A stretch of 64,000 nucleotides of DNA from Telopea speciosissima (Eukaryota; Streptophyta; Magnoliopsida; Proteales; Proteaceae). Under the pieces are notes generated by a model. That model was not told the DNA's origin. It ran no database searches and saw nothing but the letters and a program-made list of their open reading frames with translations. Below, in pieces: positions 24,701 to 36,256 of this stretch. Location: NCBI RefSeq assembly GCF_018873765.1, contig NC_057925.1:60648970-60712969 (forward strand), written 5' to 3'. How positions within the stretch are numbered: position 1 is the first letter of the stretch; each line of letters starts with the position of its first letter. Position numbers and translations under genes: made by a program.

Positions 24701-27700
24701 ATGTTTCCAAGCCTTGATCCTCTCAGGATTAACCATCAACAGTCGCAAATATCAAGTATCAAGAAGATATCAAACTCTGCAAATTGGATTTAGCAGACTG
24801 CATAGAACAAGTTTTGGTGTCAAGGAAACCAGCGGAACAGTCCCAACAGAATACGAGCAAACCTGGAAGAAGCATAAGAGCAGCTAATCGAGAAGAAGCA
24901 AACGATCCCAAGTAACCTGGAATTTCAGCAACAAATCTTCCAGCGGTAAATCGATTCCTCAACTATCGATAGTGAATCAATAACCATACAACCAGCGGTA
25001 ACGATGGCAAACTAAAGCAAAAATAGAATGCCTTCAATCGACAGCAAAAATAGAACAATAGCTCTGAAAGACTGAAACTACGGGTTCGGGAAAAAAAAAT
25101 GTTTTTTTTAAAAAAAAAAACAACAGAAATCTTTTTTTGTTCTTCTTCTTCATCATGGTCGCTATAATACCATATAACAATATCAGAGTAGCAAACCAGA
25201 CAATCGACAGAGAAATATGAGAGAGGAATGAGTTAAAAAGGGGACTGACTAGAGAGAAGAGATCGATACAAACAGTCCTCCAAAAACCTTTATTTATACT
25301 GGTGTTGAATACAAGACAGGATTCTTATTTGTAATAGGAATCAAACATAGAACTAAACCTTAACTCAACCACTAACAAAACATAACCCTAATAGGACACT
25401 TAACCCCAAATATCAATAGAGGAGAGATTCCCATATCGATTTACAATTACAACCCTATGTTCCACTCGGTACATATAAATATATAATGAAAACAAAGTGG
25501 GGGTATTTATGTTACTTAGACTCGTTATTATGTTACTTAAACCCCCAACTGTGACACATATCTTAACTAAAAAAACACTAAATCCACAAAGTATAGCATG
25601 AGATTTTTAAGTTGCTGAAACACATATGCATGAGGAATTCGAAGGTGTCTTAATCAAACATAAAAATATATCGAAACCATTGTATAAGTTTACCCGTAGA
25701 GACTTACAAGTATTTCTTCATCAAGATAAGAAATCATAAACAGTCTCTGGAAAGTCCCACCTGGAAGGCAAAAGAGTACGAATTAGTGCTCACTCATGAA
25801 TGATCTTAAATAAAGAAAAACAAAAGCATCCGTCTAGAAATAAGCCCCGCAGCACCATCAAGAAATCCACCTTTAGAATTGATATTTATTTACATTTCAA
25901 GAAATCAACAAAACTGAGTCAACATGTAAATTGGTCCAGTCCTCAAACACAAAAGCGTGATGGAAACTCAATAATAAACAGTGACTAGACAAAACTTTCA
26001 GAAATCAGAAAGAACACACATAAAGACAAACTACTAGCAACAAAACCTATAAAAAAAACATCAGAGAGGAGATTTATATCAGTGTTATCATTGGGAAATC
26101 AAGTATTGAAAACTAGTTATCCGCAGCTAATCAGAGTGGAAACAAAAATGTAAGAAAAAATTATTTAATTTTCTTTCCACTAATCTTTGACTCGCTGACT
26201 ACAAGGAAAAAGTGCATAAGCAAATGCTAATTTCCCGGAAACCAAGGTCCTGCATGATAACACTTCTGTTTCTGGCCCATGTTTTTATTCCAGAAAAAAC
26301 TTTTGTATTTCTGTTACTAGGCCAAATTTCTTGAAAAATTAAGTGTTTGGTAACGCATAGTAAATTCTATTTCTGGGCCAGAAAAGAAACAGAAACGCGT
26401 TTGTTATGCGCAGTAATTTCTGTTTTCTGCTACTTCTATAAAATTTCAAAAATGCTATTGAATACCCAAAAATTTGGTGGAGGTGGTGGTGCTGGCGGTG
26501 GTGACGGTGGTGGTGGAGGCGGCAGTGGTGGTGGTGGTGGTGATGGAAGCTGCTTTGGAGGTAGTGTTTTATTTTGAAGATGAAATTACTGCTTTGCCCG
26601 TCAAATTAACCATGTGCTCGTTAAAGAACAACCCCCCCCCCCCTTATTTCTCTTTTTTGTTTCTGGAATAGGGAAGTTCCAAATTAAAGCTTCTGTTTCC
26701 CTATTTCTCAGCAACTTTTTGTAACTGGTTCATTCCCAGGAACAAAAAAATGAACTGGCGGTAACAAACAGATTTCTATTTTTTTTTTTGTTCACAGGAA
26801 CAAAAAAACAGAGAAATAGAGAAACAGAAGTGTTATCATGCGGTAACAAACGGATTTCTATTCTTTTTTTCTTTTTTTTTGAGTTGAAGCTTTTAGAAAT
26901 TGTTGTTCAACCAAAGAATACGAATACTCCCCATCCAAACTCCTACCCTCACCCTTCCCAAAGAGAGAGAAGAGGGAGGGAAAAAAGAGTAGATATATAT
27001 CAACTAAAGGTTGAAAAAAATTGTTCATAAAATGAATAAAGAGTGAGCATCTATCAACCAAGACTTGAAAAAAGTATTCATATGAGTGAAAGAGAGAACT
27101 ATCAATTTAATAGTTAGACTTGGCCTAACTGATGATGGAGGACAGCCTTCAAAAGTCCCTCAATAATCAAAATGTTACTTCCCTTGAGCAATTCTAGAAA
27201 ACATTAGTCTCATAAAACATCCCCAAGCAACAACACCAGCAGTTATGTACAGAAAGGCGATTATAGGGACAGGAAAGATTACAGACAGCAATTCAGGTTG
27301 AATTTAGGAGACATTATTTGTCTCGAGCAAGAACCAGGTTCTAGTGAGACTGTTAGTGAATCCACTTCAAACAGAAACTTCAGAAGCAGTGACCGTTTCA
27401 TTGTTTATGCTTAAGAGTCTTATATTATCCAAAACAAACAAACAACAGTTTTTTTTTATTCCCCCTGAATGCATAAATGGTCCCTACACTACCTATCAGG
27501 GAGTACACTAAATGACACCACAAGGGGCTACAAGAGGAGGAGTGGACTAGAGGGGGTGTCTTAATGCACTCAGTGAAGACAAGAGAGTTGATCCCATGAC
27601 CTCTTGGGATCCCTGAAATCTACTACCGGCAGGGCTGCGTCATTAGTGTACCGTTAGAGAACATGACTCTATTTTCATTGTTGTGGACCATTTTTCTAAG

Positions 27701-30700
27701 ATGGCTCATTTCATTCCATGTTCCAAGATATTTGATGCTTCACATGTAGCCAAGCTATTCCTTAGGGAAGTTGTTAGGCTACATAGTTACCCAAAACCAT
27801 GGTACTCCATAGGGACGTTCGGTTTATGAGTTACTTTTGAAAAACACTTAGGAAAATGTTGGGAATAAAGCTACAGTTTTCATCTGCTTTTCATCCCCAA
27901 ACAGATGGCCAGACCAAGGTGGTCAACCACAGTTTTGGGGATTTGTCACGTTGTCTAGTGGGTGACCGTATCTCAAGTTGGGATTCGATCTTAGCTATGG
28001 CAGAGTTTGCTTACAATAGCTTAGTCAATAGGTCTACTAGGTGGATTCCATTTGAGATAGTCTTAGGTTATCAACCCAGAAAACCAATAGACCTCATTCC
28101 CTTGCCATCAGAATCCACACCCTCTGAACTCACACAGTCCTTTGTCCATCGTATCCATGATCTACATTCAGAAATAAGGAAAAAGATTGCCCATAAGTAA
28201 TGAATATTACAAGCTCATTGCAGATGTTCATCGCAAGTATCAGGAATTTAATGAGGGAGACACGGTCATGGTGAGAATCTGGTCTGAGCAATTTCCAAAG
28301 GGTACATGGAAGAAACTGCATGCAAGAAGTGTTGGTCCCTACAAGATGTGAATTCACCTAGAGGGGGGGTGAATAGGTGAAGGTTGTGGAAATAAAAACT
28401 TAATGCGGAAATAAACGAGTTATCGATGAAAATAAACAAACAATAAAGATAACACAAGAGAATTTATAGTGGTTCGGCCAATACTTGCCTACGTCCACTC
28501 CTCTCACCTTAGAGAAAATTCCACTAAAACAAATCTTGAGTATGAGCAAGAGAACTCGTACAAATCTTGATTGAGAGCAAGAGGACTCACCACCACTCTT
28601 GATTCCGAGCAAGAGGACTCAACCAATCTTGATTCCGAGCAAGAGGACTCAAACTACTCTTGATTCCGAACAAGAGGACTCAAACAACCATATAAAATAA
28701 AATGGTACTAAGATTATGATTACCTCAATCTTAGATGTATGAAACTACTTTTCACCTTTAAAGCTTGAAGCTCTTTGAGGTGGAGTAGCTAGAGAGGGAA
28801 TGCACTTGAATGAATGCTTTGATGAAGAGTGCTTTGAATGATGAAGTACCGAAGTCTTTTTGAGGTCTTTGATTAGCTTTAATTGATTGTGATTAGTCTA
28901 ATTGAGCTCACCTATTTATAGGTAAAGGTGCTCAAAGCATCTAAGGCTTAGTGCTAATTTCGGACATAATTTAGTCCTAATCCGGTATGCCGTTTTCCCA
29001 TTCGGTATGCCGGATCATGGAATCTATCCGTTGACCAACGGCTAATTCATAACGGTCATAAGCCAATTTGGTATGCTGGATCATGATTCGGTATGCTGGA
29101 TTGTGATTCGGTATGCCGGATCATGATTCGGAGCATTCCGTTTGCTCTCTGTGAGCAAAACCCTGAGATTGTGTTTTCAGGAAAAATGGAATTCAGCATG
29201 CCGGATGTGGATTCGGTATGCCGAATCAACTGTTTTGCAGAACAAGTGTAAGTCCTTGGTTGGACTGACTTGGGTTGATTCCATTGGACAAGTCCGGGCC
29301 AATTTTTTTGGTTTTAGTCCATGTGGGAAGAGTCTAAAACAACCTCCTAGGGTCACACTACATGTATGTATGCGTGAGTGTGTGTGATACATTGATTGTG
29401 ACTTTAACACATGATTATACAACTTAGTACAATTCTAAGTCTTCAATCTTTTTCAAGTATTGAACTTCACTTCTTTACATGAATGTTTTCAAGGTGAGTT
29501 CCTCTAACTTGTCTTTTGTCTTCAAAACTTTTTCTCTATTCTTCTTGATTCTTTGAGTTTTTGAAAGATTAGACAAGTTCAATTTGCTATGAGCATCAAT
29601 CTCTTGAATTGAGTGCTCCCCCTCACTTGGTGCTATGCTCTTATTTAAACACCTTAAACAAGAGTTAGTACAATTCGGTTTATTTGTTATCATCAAAACA
29701 TATATATCATCATGATAGATGATTGGAGTTTATGTATGAGGACTTTTCCTCAACACAAGATTCTAAAGAAACTAGGCATCAATGCCTACTATTTGGAGTT
29801 GCCCCCACATATAGACATCAGGCCCATTTTTAATGTTGAAGATCTTATGCCTTATAAAGGATCAACCACCACCCCAAACCCCTTTGAACCTTCTTCATCA
29901 ACTACCCAGACCACACCCACACCTGCCACATCATTCTCTGATGGATTAGTTCCTAATTCTAGGCCAAACCCAACTAATATTCGAACTTTCTCATCTTCTA
30001 TCCCTCCTTTACCACCATTTTACCAGCTATGCCAAGAAGAAGAGAAGAGGTAGAAGACATTTTAGATGAGCAGACCGTGTCTACTCATGCAGGGTGATAT
30101 TGTAAGTTCCTTGTCATGTGGAGAGACAGACCTAGTACCGATTGCACGCGGATCACCAAAGATGAGCTTCAATGCCTTAATCCAGATTTGCTAGAGAAAT
30201 ATATTAGTCTATGTTTACTGGAGGTAAGTTCTTCCCACCCGGAGAGAATTGATGAGGACAGTACTCAGGGATTTAGGACATATCAGAGGAGGCGTAAATA
30301 TACACAGCCACACATCACTTTATTGTGGCTAAATGTCCCTTATTAACTTGCATGGATGCATATTCCTATTTACTTATGTGTAGTTTGTTTTATTTTGTTG
30401 TAATTTATTTTATTTGGTGTTAAACTGTTATATACTAATGTTATAATGCTAAGTGGAATAGTTATTAGGACGTTATTGTTGGAGGAGTATGGGTTTAGTT
30501 ATTGCTGGACGAGTAGTTATTAAGGAATTCTTTTTTTTTTTTGGGTTTTAAAAGACTGTATTCTGGGATGGAAGGCAATGAAAATATATTAGAACTTGTG
30601 AAGTTTTCTCTCATTCTCGGTAGCATGAGTGATTCCTGCAAACCTTAATGAATCCAAGTTGGTGTGAAGCCAAGCGCCCCCCCCCCCCTCTCCTATTTCT

Positions 30701-33700
30701 TCTTTCTTTGGCTACCGCCCCACTTATGTCCCCTATTTCTTCTCTCATAAGCTATTTCCTCTCTCATAAGCTACCGCCCTCTCTCCCCCCCCCCCCCCCA
30801 ATTCCTTTTCTCTTTGGGATAGAATAGGACTGGTTTGTGGTTTGATGTGGATTCCCAGACCTGCTTCATCATCTGTTGACTTAAAAACTTCAGGGAATCC
30901 AACTTTCCTCACTAGCCTAAACTTGATTTACACCAATTTTCAAGACAGTCCCAGTTTTTCCCACTTTTGGCTTAAATGATAGCCCCAAACACTACCGGTA
31001 TTCATCAATTAACAGCAACGAGGCACTGGGGACACACTCTTTGGTGTTCGGTAGCGACTTAGCACTTGATCACAATTCACAACACTCCAACTCACGGGAC
31101 AGCAAAGGAAGGTACTGACCTATCATGTATCCATTATTAAATTTCCATGACTCCTCAAGGGATTTTTTGCACTTATATTTGGAAATTTTCATCAATTATG
31201 GCTGTTGTTAGACTTGATTTTCTGCATGTATGTTGTGACTTTTGTGCTAGTAGCCCTTTCCAAACCCAAATTCTCTCAATCCTTGGATTTGTATTAGATT
31301 TACCAAACCTGTCCTGCACCACAAGTTTTCTTAAATTTTTCCAGGGAATAAATTTATATACTTTGAAGAATGAGATTGCAATAAAATAACTAGGGGGAAG
31401 GGGGGAGCAATAAAATGCTTACCGAGAGGAAGACTTAGCCCATTGGACATAACATCCCTAATTGGCACCGGAATCTGCTGCAGTGTGCTGACTGCTTGGC
31501 CAAATACACCTTTTAGCTGTTCTGGTACTGCCTCTTCCCTTACCGTTGGAGTTTCAAAAAGTCCTTCAACATACTCAATTTTCATGCGAAGTGGTCCCTC
31601 AACAGATAACTTGCTGGACAGAATGAATTTGCTTTCTATCTGCATGTCAACTAGAAGAACTTCACAAATGCTAAACAAGCTAGAACCTTGATGCCAAGTG
31701 AAGGTATTAAACACAAATCCATATTGAAAATTCCAGCATGTTTTCAATTTTAGCATGGTCCTTTCATCCTAGACATTCTTAAGACCATTATAACACCCCA
31801 CAAATGCCTCAGACTTCCAAACCCAGTGGCTGGACCTGGTGAACCAACAAGGAACTTGACCGCACTTAGTTCTCTGAAATTTAAAATGAACAACTTACAG
31901 AATCTTCCTTTCATTTCCTCACTCTAGTAAGTAATCGTCAGAAACTTGCATTAAGTGGCCACCCTTTTATTTTATTTTGTCGAAAGCAACTCAAATCTGT
32001 TTTAACTAAGCTATTTCTTGATCGCCAATGGTAATGAAGACCATTGCTCTTTCTAGAATTAGATTTATATTTACTAAGTAAGTTGAAACAGCTCATTTTT
32101 AAGTACACTGTGCTATGATTTAGAACATGAACTTGACTTCCTGAGCTAAACAGTAGGCATGATGGTCATTATTATACTTTGAACTGTCAGAACAGCGGCT
32201 TCATAAACTCCAAAGAGTTTGAATTTCCCAACAAACTACAGGAAACTGAGATAAAGAACTACATGATACTGTCTCGTAAAGAACTCCATGATACTGCCTC
32301 CAGCATTCCTTTGACCGAATTTTTGTCATCCAAATCTTAAATAATAAAGCAACAAACAAAAACTTGGACCATAAGTAGTTTGAAGCATCCTTATGACACA
32401 ATAAAATGTATATTTAATAATTAACACCTCATAATGGGCATAGCAAAAATAAATACAGATGTGAGCTACAAAACAGTAATATAAAAACTTCATAAAGATG
32501 ATAGTACTCTGCCACTTTCACAAGTACATTTCAAGGATTTAAATATCAACAGAAAATGACATGAATATCCCACTGGATTTACCGTATTTAAAAGCTTAAT
32601 ATTTGCAGTAGTCTTTGCATATCCATCCTTAATCACCACATCCAACCCTAATAAATTTGCCAAAGCTGAGGGAAATATCCTAAGAAGAACCCAAGATTAC
32701 ACCAAGACAATTAGCGTCTAATGGATAAAAACAAATCCAATTTAACATCCACAATTAATTGCCATCACATTCAAAAATGAGAGCAATCATATTCACAAAG
32801 AATTTTATAGTGGAACATTCAAAACAACACTCACTCCAAAATAGATCTTGCAGCAAATGAACCCGGGCTTCCAGTCCCCAGCCACTCAAAATTCCATCGC
32901 CCTTCAAAAAAGGGTGACCTATAGATGGATAAATAACCAAGTCACTGTAAAATATGTAATCAATTTTCAGGAAAGGGGGAAGAAAGTGATTTTTTCAACT
33001 TCTAAGTATGTCAGACGCAACCTACGTTGTAGGTCGAGATGTCGGATTAAGCCTCTCAAGACCAGTGATTCTCTCATTCACATCAATTCGCTGCATATCT
33101 GTTGTTTTTCCAGTAGCCAGTGCTTCAAGGCCTCCAGAATCCTTAAGCTGAAATGGTGGTTTCACAAAAACTAAAAACGAAATTAACAGAAAGAATAACT
33201 TTGAGCTTGAGCACCACTTATTACCGCTAAATTGACTCCCTTTAACAATGAGAAAATAATCCAAATAAAATAAAAGATACATGAGTAATCGTATAAATTG
33301 CACAAACACATGAGTTGGAAGCACCACCTAATAATTCACCACTATTAATAGATTGCAAGGTTATATCTTTTCTCAACTTCTCCAACTCCTAACAAAGGAT
33401 CTATATTTGGTTCCAACGAATTTAATTCGAATTTTCAATGAAAAGAGAAAGAGATGAGAAGAAGAAAAAGGATCCAAGCACACACACACACAAACAGATG
33501 TACTTACAGCCAGAAGTAGAGATTCCTTAGCAGAAAGCCTCTCCATTGCTTTGGCATAAGCCGCCGAAGCTCCCTGTACTGATGTCTGTTGAACCATCGC
33601 TCTGCAACCTCCCAAACTCGACCTCCGACCACTGCTCCGAGGGAACCCCTTCCCGCCATTTTCTGGCCACCGGAGCACAGAAATGGAACAAGAAGAAAGC

Positions 33701-33771
33701 GATGAATAAGATGAGTGAAATGCCAAACGATATCCTACTAAAGCAGGAACGGAGTCGAGCCCAACTGCCAT
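21618..33771 (-). CDS. PAP/fibrillin-family plastid-lipid-associated protein, 7 exons
   Basis: Fibrillins are lipocalin-like proteins of plastoglobules, thylakoids and stroma involved in lipid binding and stress response. I assembled seven exons on the minus strand: 33771-33508, 33147-33026, 32918-32835, 32679-32583, 31639-31423, 25760-25708 and 21713-21618. Each boundary has GT...AG ends and the phases join exactly, giving 933 bases (310 residues plus stop). The first ~60 residues are Ser/Arg-rich and poor in acidic residues, as in a chloroplast transit peptide. The PAP domain then runs to near the C-terminus, with recognisable phrases such as [50 protein letters not shown] and [14 protein letters not shown]. 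Closest in my memory to the FBN6/PAP8 group, but the subgroup is not certain. No break is seen in the coding exons. Introns 5 and 6 (5.7 and 4.0 kb) are swollen by transposons. Confidence 0.9.
21889..22320 (-). mobile_element. RTE-type LINE 3' end remnant
   Basis: The minus-strand reading gives [19 protein letters not shown] and [14 protein letters not shown], the typical C-terminus of plant RTE/LINE reverse transcriptase proteins. Farther upstream, broken frames give [13 protein letters not shown] and LSWYGCVQ, also typical. Several stops interrupt it. It lies in intron 6 of the fibrillin gene in the same orientation. Confidence 0.75.
22770..25568 (-). mobile_element. Non-coding LTR retrotransposon (LARD-like), old
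   Basis: The left LTR (22770-23040, starting tgtaacaaaag and ending cctaaca) is followed by ctccccctcaagctggag, a copia-type polypurine tract on the minus strand. The right LTR (about 25173-25568) is preceded by gctataatacca, a degraded copy of the initiator-Met tRNA primer site. Both LTRs share tttatttata and cccccaactgtgaca but have diverged. The ~2.1 kb interior codes for nothing recognised and holds a short acttcacaaagaaggc repeat. A-rich flanks make the target duplication uncertain. It lies in intron 6 of the fibrillin gene. Confidence 0.6.
23666..24051. mobile_element. Mutator-type element rich in ggttcgg phrases
   Basis: Inverted termini aaggatgtcaa and ttgtcaccctt. The 9 bp atatgaatt lies at 23657-23665 and 24053-24061. 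The interior is a low-complexity mix of cggttcgg and ccgaaccg, able to fold on itself. It is nested in the LARD-like element. Confidence 0.75.
25708..25760 (-). CDS. Fibrillin gene exon 6
   Basis: 53 bases, acceptor CTTCCAG, donor GTAAGT. Encodes [17 protein letters not shown], a conserved family phrase found 5.7 kb beyond exon 5. Confidence 0.9.
26252..26841. mobile_element. Foldback element with 20 bp exact inverted ends and a GGT-rich centre
   Basis: gcatgataacacttctgttt at 26252-26271 is exactly complementary to 26822-26841. Near the middle a (GGT/GGC)n tract at 26475-26560 reads as Gly or Val runs in different frames, which is a repeat and not a protein. No clear target duplication. It lies in intron 5 of the fibrillin gene. 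Confidence 0.6.
26842..27649. other. Fibrillin intron 5 DNA, nothing recognised
   Basis: Includes T-rich and A-rich runs. No coding similarity on either strand. Confidence 0.4.
28533..28685. repeat. Tandem repeat in the solo LTR (cttgattccgagcaagagga)
   Basis: About five imperfect units of ~30 bp, each centred on gagcaagaggactc. Confidence 0.85.
28980..29232. repeat. Tandem/dispersed repeat in the solo LTR (attcggtatgccgg)
   Basis: The phrase ttcggtatgccggatcatg and close variants occur at least six times with variable spacing. Confidence 0.8.
30347..31330. other. Possible chromovirus 3' flank/LTR trace, then C-rich low-complexity DNA
   Basis: From about 30350 to 30660 the T-rich sequence following the chromodomain fits a gypsy 3' UTR/LTR, but no second LTR is present for comparison. 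Poly-C runs lie at 30679-30690 and 30785-30799. All lies in intron 5 of the fibrillin gene. Confidence 0.35.
31423..31639 (-). CDS. Fibrillin gene exon 5
   Basis: 217 bases, acceptor ATGCAG, donor GTAAGC. Encodes [20 protein letters not shown] through [16 protein letters not shown]. The frame continues past the donor but loses family similarity there, supporting the splice. Confidence 0.9.
31640..32582. other. Fibrillin intron 4
   Basis: 943 bp of AT-rich sequence between exons 4 and 5 with no recognised repeat or gene. Confidence 0.7.
32583..32679 (-). CDS. Fibrillin gene exon 4
   Basis: 97 bases, acceptor TTCTTAG, donor GTAAAT. Encodes [18 protein letters not shown] and the following [10 protein letters not shown]. 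Confidence 0.87.
32835..32918 (-). CDS. Fibrillin gene exon 3
   Basis: 84 bases with acceptor TATAG and donor GTGAGT. Encodes [20 protein letters not shown], the family's signature tryptophan-rich strand. Confidence 0.88.
33026..33147 (-). CDS. Fibrillin gene exon 2
   Basis: 122 bases with acceptor ...TTTCAG before 33147 and donor GTAGGT after 33026. Encodes [20 protein letters not shown] and the conserved [16 protein letters not shown] region. Confidence 0.9.
33508..33771 (-). CDS. Fibrillin gene exon 1
   Basis: Encodes residues 1-88: transit-peptide-like leader, then [18 protein letters not shown]. The start ATG at 33771-33769 (MAVGLDS) is chosen over an in-frame upstream ATG at 33873 because the leader then fits a transit peptide and the family. 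Donor GTAAGT at 33507. Confidence 0.88.
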
Positions 33772-36034
33772 GGAAACGAAATCTAAGTAATTCAGAGAAA
33801 GTCGTAATGAATAGAAAGCCCAGAGAAAAGTCAGACTAATCCGTATCTCGTAATTTGTAATTCTCGAATACAAACTTGCTTGAAAGAAGAAACTTAAATG
33901 TGTAATTAACCCTAATCTTCTGGTCTGGTGTACTCTGGACTCTGGATTTCCGTACGAAGCTGCTTTGGTGGGGAAGTGTTGAAGAGAGCGAGGGCAAAAG
34001 TGAAGGCTGTCCGCACAAGGGTCATTTTCGTCAGATAAACTAAATAAAGGATTAATAAATGAAGATCACTATTGACTTGTAGCGGGAAAAATTAACTTTT
34101 AATTCTTAAACAGTTGGGTAAACTAATCATCCATTGCTTTTGTCTGAAATACCCGATGGACCAGATACACAGAGTACTTAATTGAATGTTTCAATGATTC
34201 GCGTAAAATGTTAAATGGATAAATTTTGTGAAAAATTATTATTAGAGTATTTGTCCATGTAACAGTTGAAGGTGCCCTTGAGAACAAAAGTCTGAATCCA
34301 TCCATTCCTACATTTTATTTAATTTTTGCCGTATTTTTTCAGTTAGAGTCGACAGTGGATAGTAATATCGAGCATACACATACCGGAAATAAACGATTGA
34401 TTTATATCAATAGACCTATTAAAGACCTATTTACACCCGAAACCGACACAAATGTGTAGGTAGCGAATGCCTAGGGTTGCGAGACAACTCATTCGCATTG
34501 AATCGTTTGAAACTATTTAATATCTATATTTTAATAGAATATTTGTTTTGCATGGATATACACGAGATACATGCCGCTGGCCACTACAACAAATTGTTGT
34601 AGGTTATTTAATTGAATTAGATTAAAAAATAACTAAATAAATAAAATCCAAAGAATTCATTTAGGATCAGGGTTTTAAGTCATGGTACTGATACCAATGA
34701 CAATACCACATCAGTCAATTATCGGTATAGCGATATGGATTGACCGATACACTCAATCCGATACCAATTCCTAAAATCCTATCCGCCTCCAATCCTGCTT
34801 TTGCGGCCTACAATTGCATTTCTGTGGATGTTAAGGTTTTCAGAAGTAGCCAGACGATTTTGCATGAGTCAATTATATTGGTAGCAAAATTCAGATTGGT
34901 TCCAATCAATTCGAATCAGACAGAAATTGGATTCAGAATCAGTTTTGATCTACCCCCAAATCGGTGTTTTAATTCCTTAACCCTAGTTTCCATATAAGAA
35001 TAGTGCAAGCTGAATCAATCGGAATCAGGATCAGCCATGGCCGATTCGATCTGGATCAACCAGATCCAGATTCTTGAAACCCAGGATTGGCAGCCAGGCA
35101 CAAAAGCCACAAGAAACACCTTTATTATCCTGTTTCTTGCTTTGTTTGCGTGTCAATTTGAAAGTCCACACAAACAAATCGCAATGAATGGTCCAAGGGC
35201 AGTAGTTTTCACTCAATCGTTTCACAATGAAGCAATCCAAGGGCATCACCTTTCAGGTTTCACTTTGTTTGAATCACTGAAATTATAATTACCATGCACC
35301 ATTGTGACCTCATTGTAAGTTAAAAAGATTCTATATAGTTGTTTAATTTAATGGCAAAAATGTTCTTCAAATTATAACTGAAGGCAATTCTTTGACCATG
35401 TCATCGTTGTCATGGTTTGAGGAATCCGAATCTTCAGTCAAATCGGATCGAAATCTCATCACCAATATCTCTTTTCTTGGCTTCAGGCCAATTCCAGATG
35501 AATCGGAATCGGAATCGGATTCGGCAGAGGCCAATCCCATTGCTGATTCTGCTTCCTTGAACCTTGATCGTCGCTGAAGGAAACTCAAGAATAAGGATCG
35601 AAATTTTTAGTTCACTGAGTCTGTACCTGAAGATCAAGCAGCACGTGAAGAACTGAGCCCTCTAATTTTATCATTACAAAACTCTCAAAACAAGCCTGTA
35701 TAATACAGAAGGAGATTGGCTTAACAAGAAAGACATAAGCAATAAGCAATAGATTGCAATTAATTAGTAGGGATGTCCAACCCACCGAAGGGATGATCAT
35801 CGTCTAAATTATGTACAGAGTGGGAATATACTAGTGAATCACAATATGGAAATACAGTTGCTTAATAGAGAAGGCACTCAATTGTTAATTGTAACATTAA
35901 AAAAAAAAATCTCTGTTCTGTTTTTTTTTTTGGGAGATAAGTGACAGTAAAGGGAAAGAAAATATACAAATTATTTATTTAGAAAAAAAGAAAGAAAGAA
36001 AGGAACACAAGAAAGTGAAACAAGAGTGCAAACA
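33772..36034. other. Intergenic DNA between two minus-strand genes
   Basis: The right-hand gene's 3' UTR and the fibrillin promoter lie here. Between them are degraded repeats rich in gaatcgg/ccgattc and cgatac phrases (34670-35040 and 35390-35640), a composition shared with decayed DNA elements elsewhere in the window. No gene recognised. Confidence 0.5.
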
Positions 36035-36256
36035 TCAGTCAGGATTCTTCCCTCGGTTTCCACAGTTACCATCTTCAACAGGCACTGTAAAAGTACGCCT
36101 TTCATCAGAAGTAGCTGTTATGACCGGCATCCATTCATCGGCAGTACTACTCAAAAGAGATCGCACCTGCGGGTCTAAAGCCATTGTTGAGGATATCATC
36201 TCATCTACATCATCCAACTTTGCTGATAATTTGTCCAACTCCTTGGCTATTTCCAG
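36035..36256 (-). CDS. Unknown-function gene exon 3
   Basis: 222 bases including the stop at 36037-36035, acceptor TTTTCCAG. Encodes LEIAKELDKLSAKLDDVDEM through an acidic, Gly/Asn-rich end. Confidence 0.83.
   Translation of the reverse strand: MEIAKELDKLSAKLDDVDEMISSTMALDPQVRSLLSSTADEWMPVITATSDERRTFTVPVEDGNCGNRGKNPD

Larger units (their letters stand above)
28347..29755. mobile_element. Solo LTR, 1409 bp, inserted in the chromovirus remnant
   Basis: Begins tgtgaattcacctag and ends cctcaaca (TG...CA). It is flanked by the perfect 5 bp duplication caaga at 28342-28346 and 29756-29760. The chromovirus protein similarity stops at one edge and resumes at the other, which fixes the borders. No coding domains. 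It contains two internal tandem repeat blocks. Confidence 0.85.
27650..30346 (+). pseudogene. Ty3/gypsy chromovirus pol remnant, split by a solo LTR
   Basis: The plus strand encodes the integrase C-terminal part: [16 protein letters not shown] from about 27670, then [20 protein letters not shown] in 27856-28200. After the solo LTR at 28347-29755 it resumes with [21 protein letters not shown] chromodomain-like end follows at about 30100-30190 ([30 protein letters not shown]). The frame is broken near 27835 and near 28198 and by stops before the chromodomain. Only the 3' part of the element is present; reverse transcriptase is absent. It lies antisense inside intron 5 of the fibrillin gene. Confidence 0.85.

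Noticed and set aside
26347..26671. Glycine-rich or valine-rich protein
   Set aside because: Produced by a GGT-type triplet repeat inside a foldback element; no start context or conserved flank.
28533..28685. CRISPR-like spaced repeats
   Set aside because: Units are adjacent and imperfect with no unique spacers, in a plant LTR. They are tandem repeats.
31331..31422. C-terminal extension of fibrillin exon 5 as the true gene end
   Set aside because: Family similarity stops at the GTAAGC donor, and the conserved remaining exons are found at 25760 and 21713 in phase.
34740..35640. Overlapping ORFs between the two minus-strand genes
   Set aside because: Generated by gaatcgg-type degenerate repeats that stay open in several frames on both strands.
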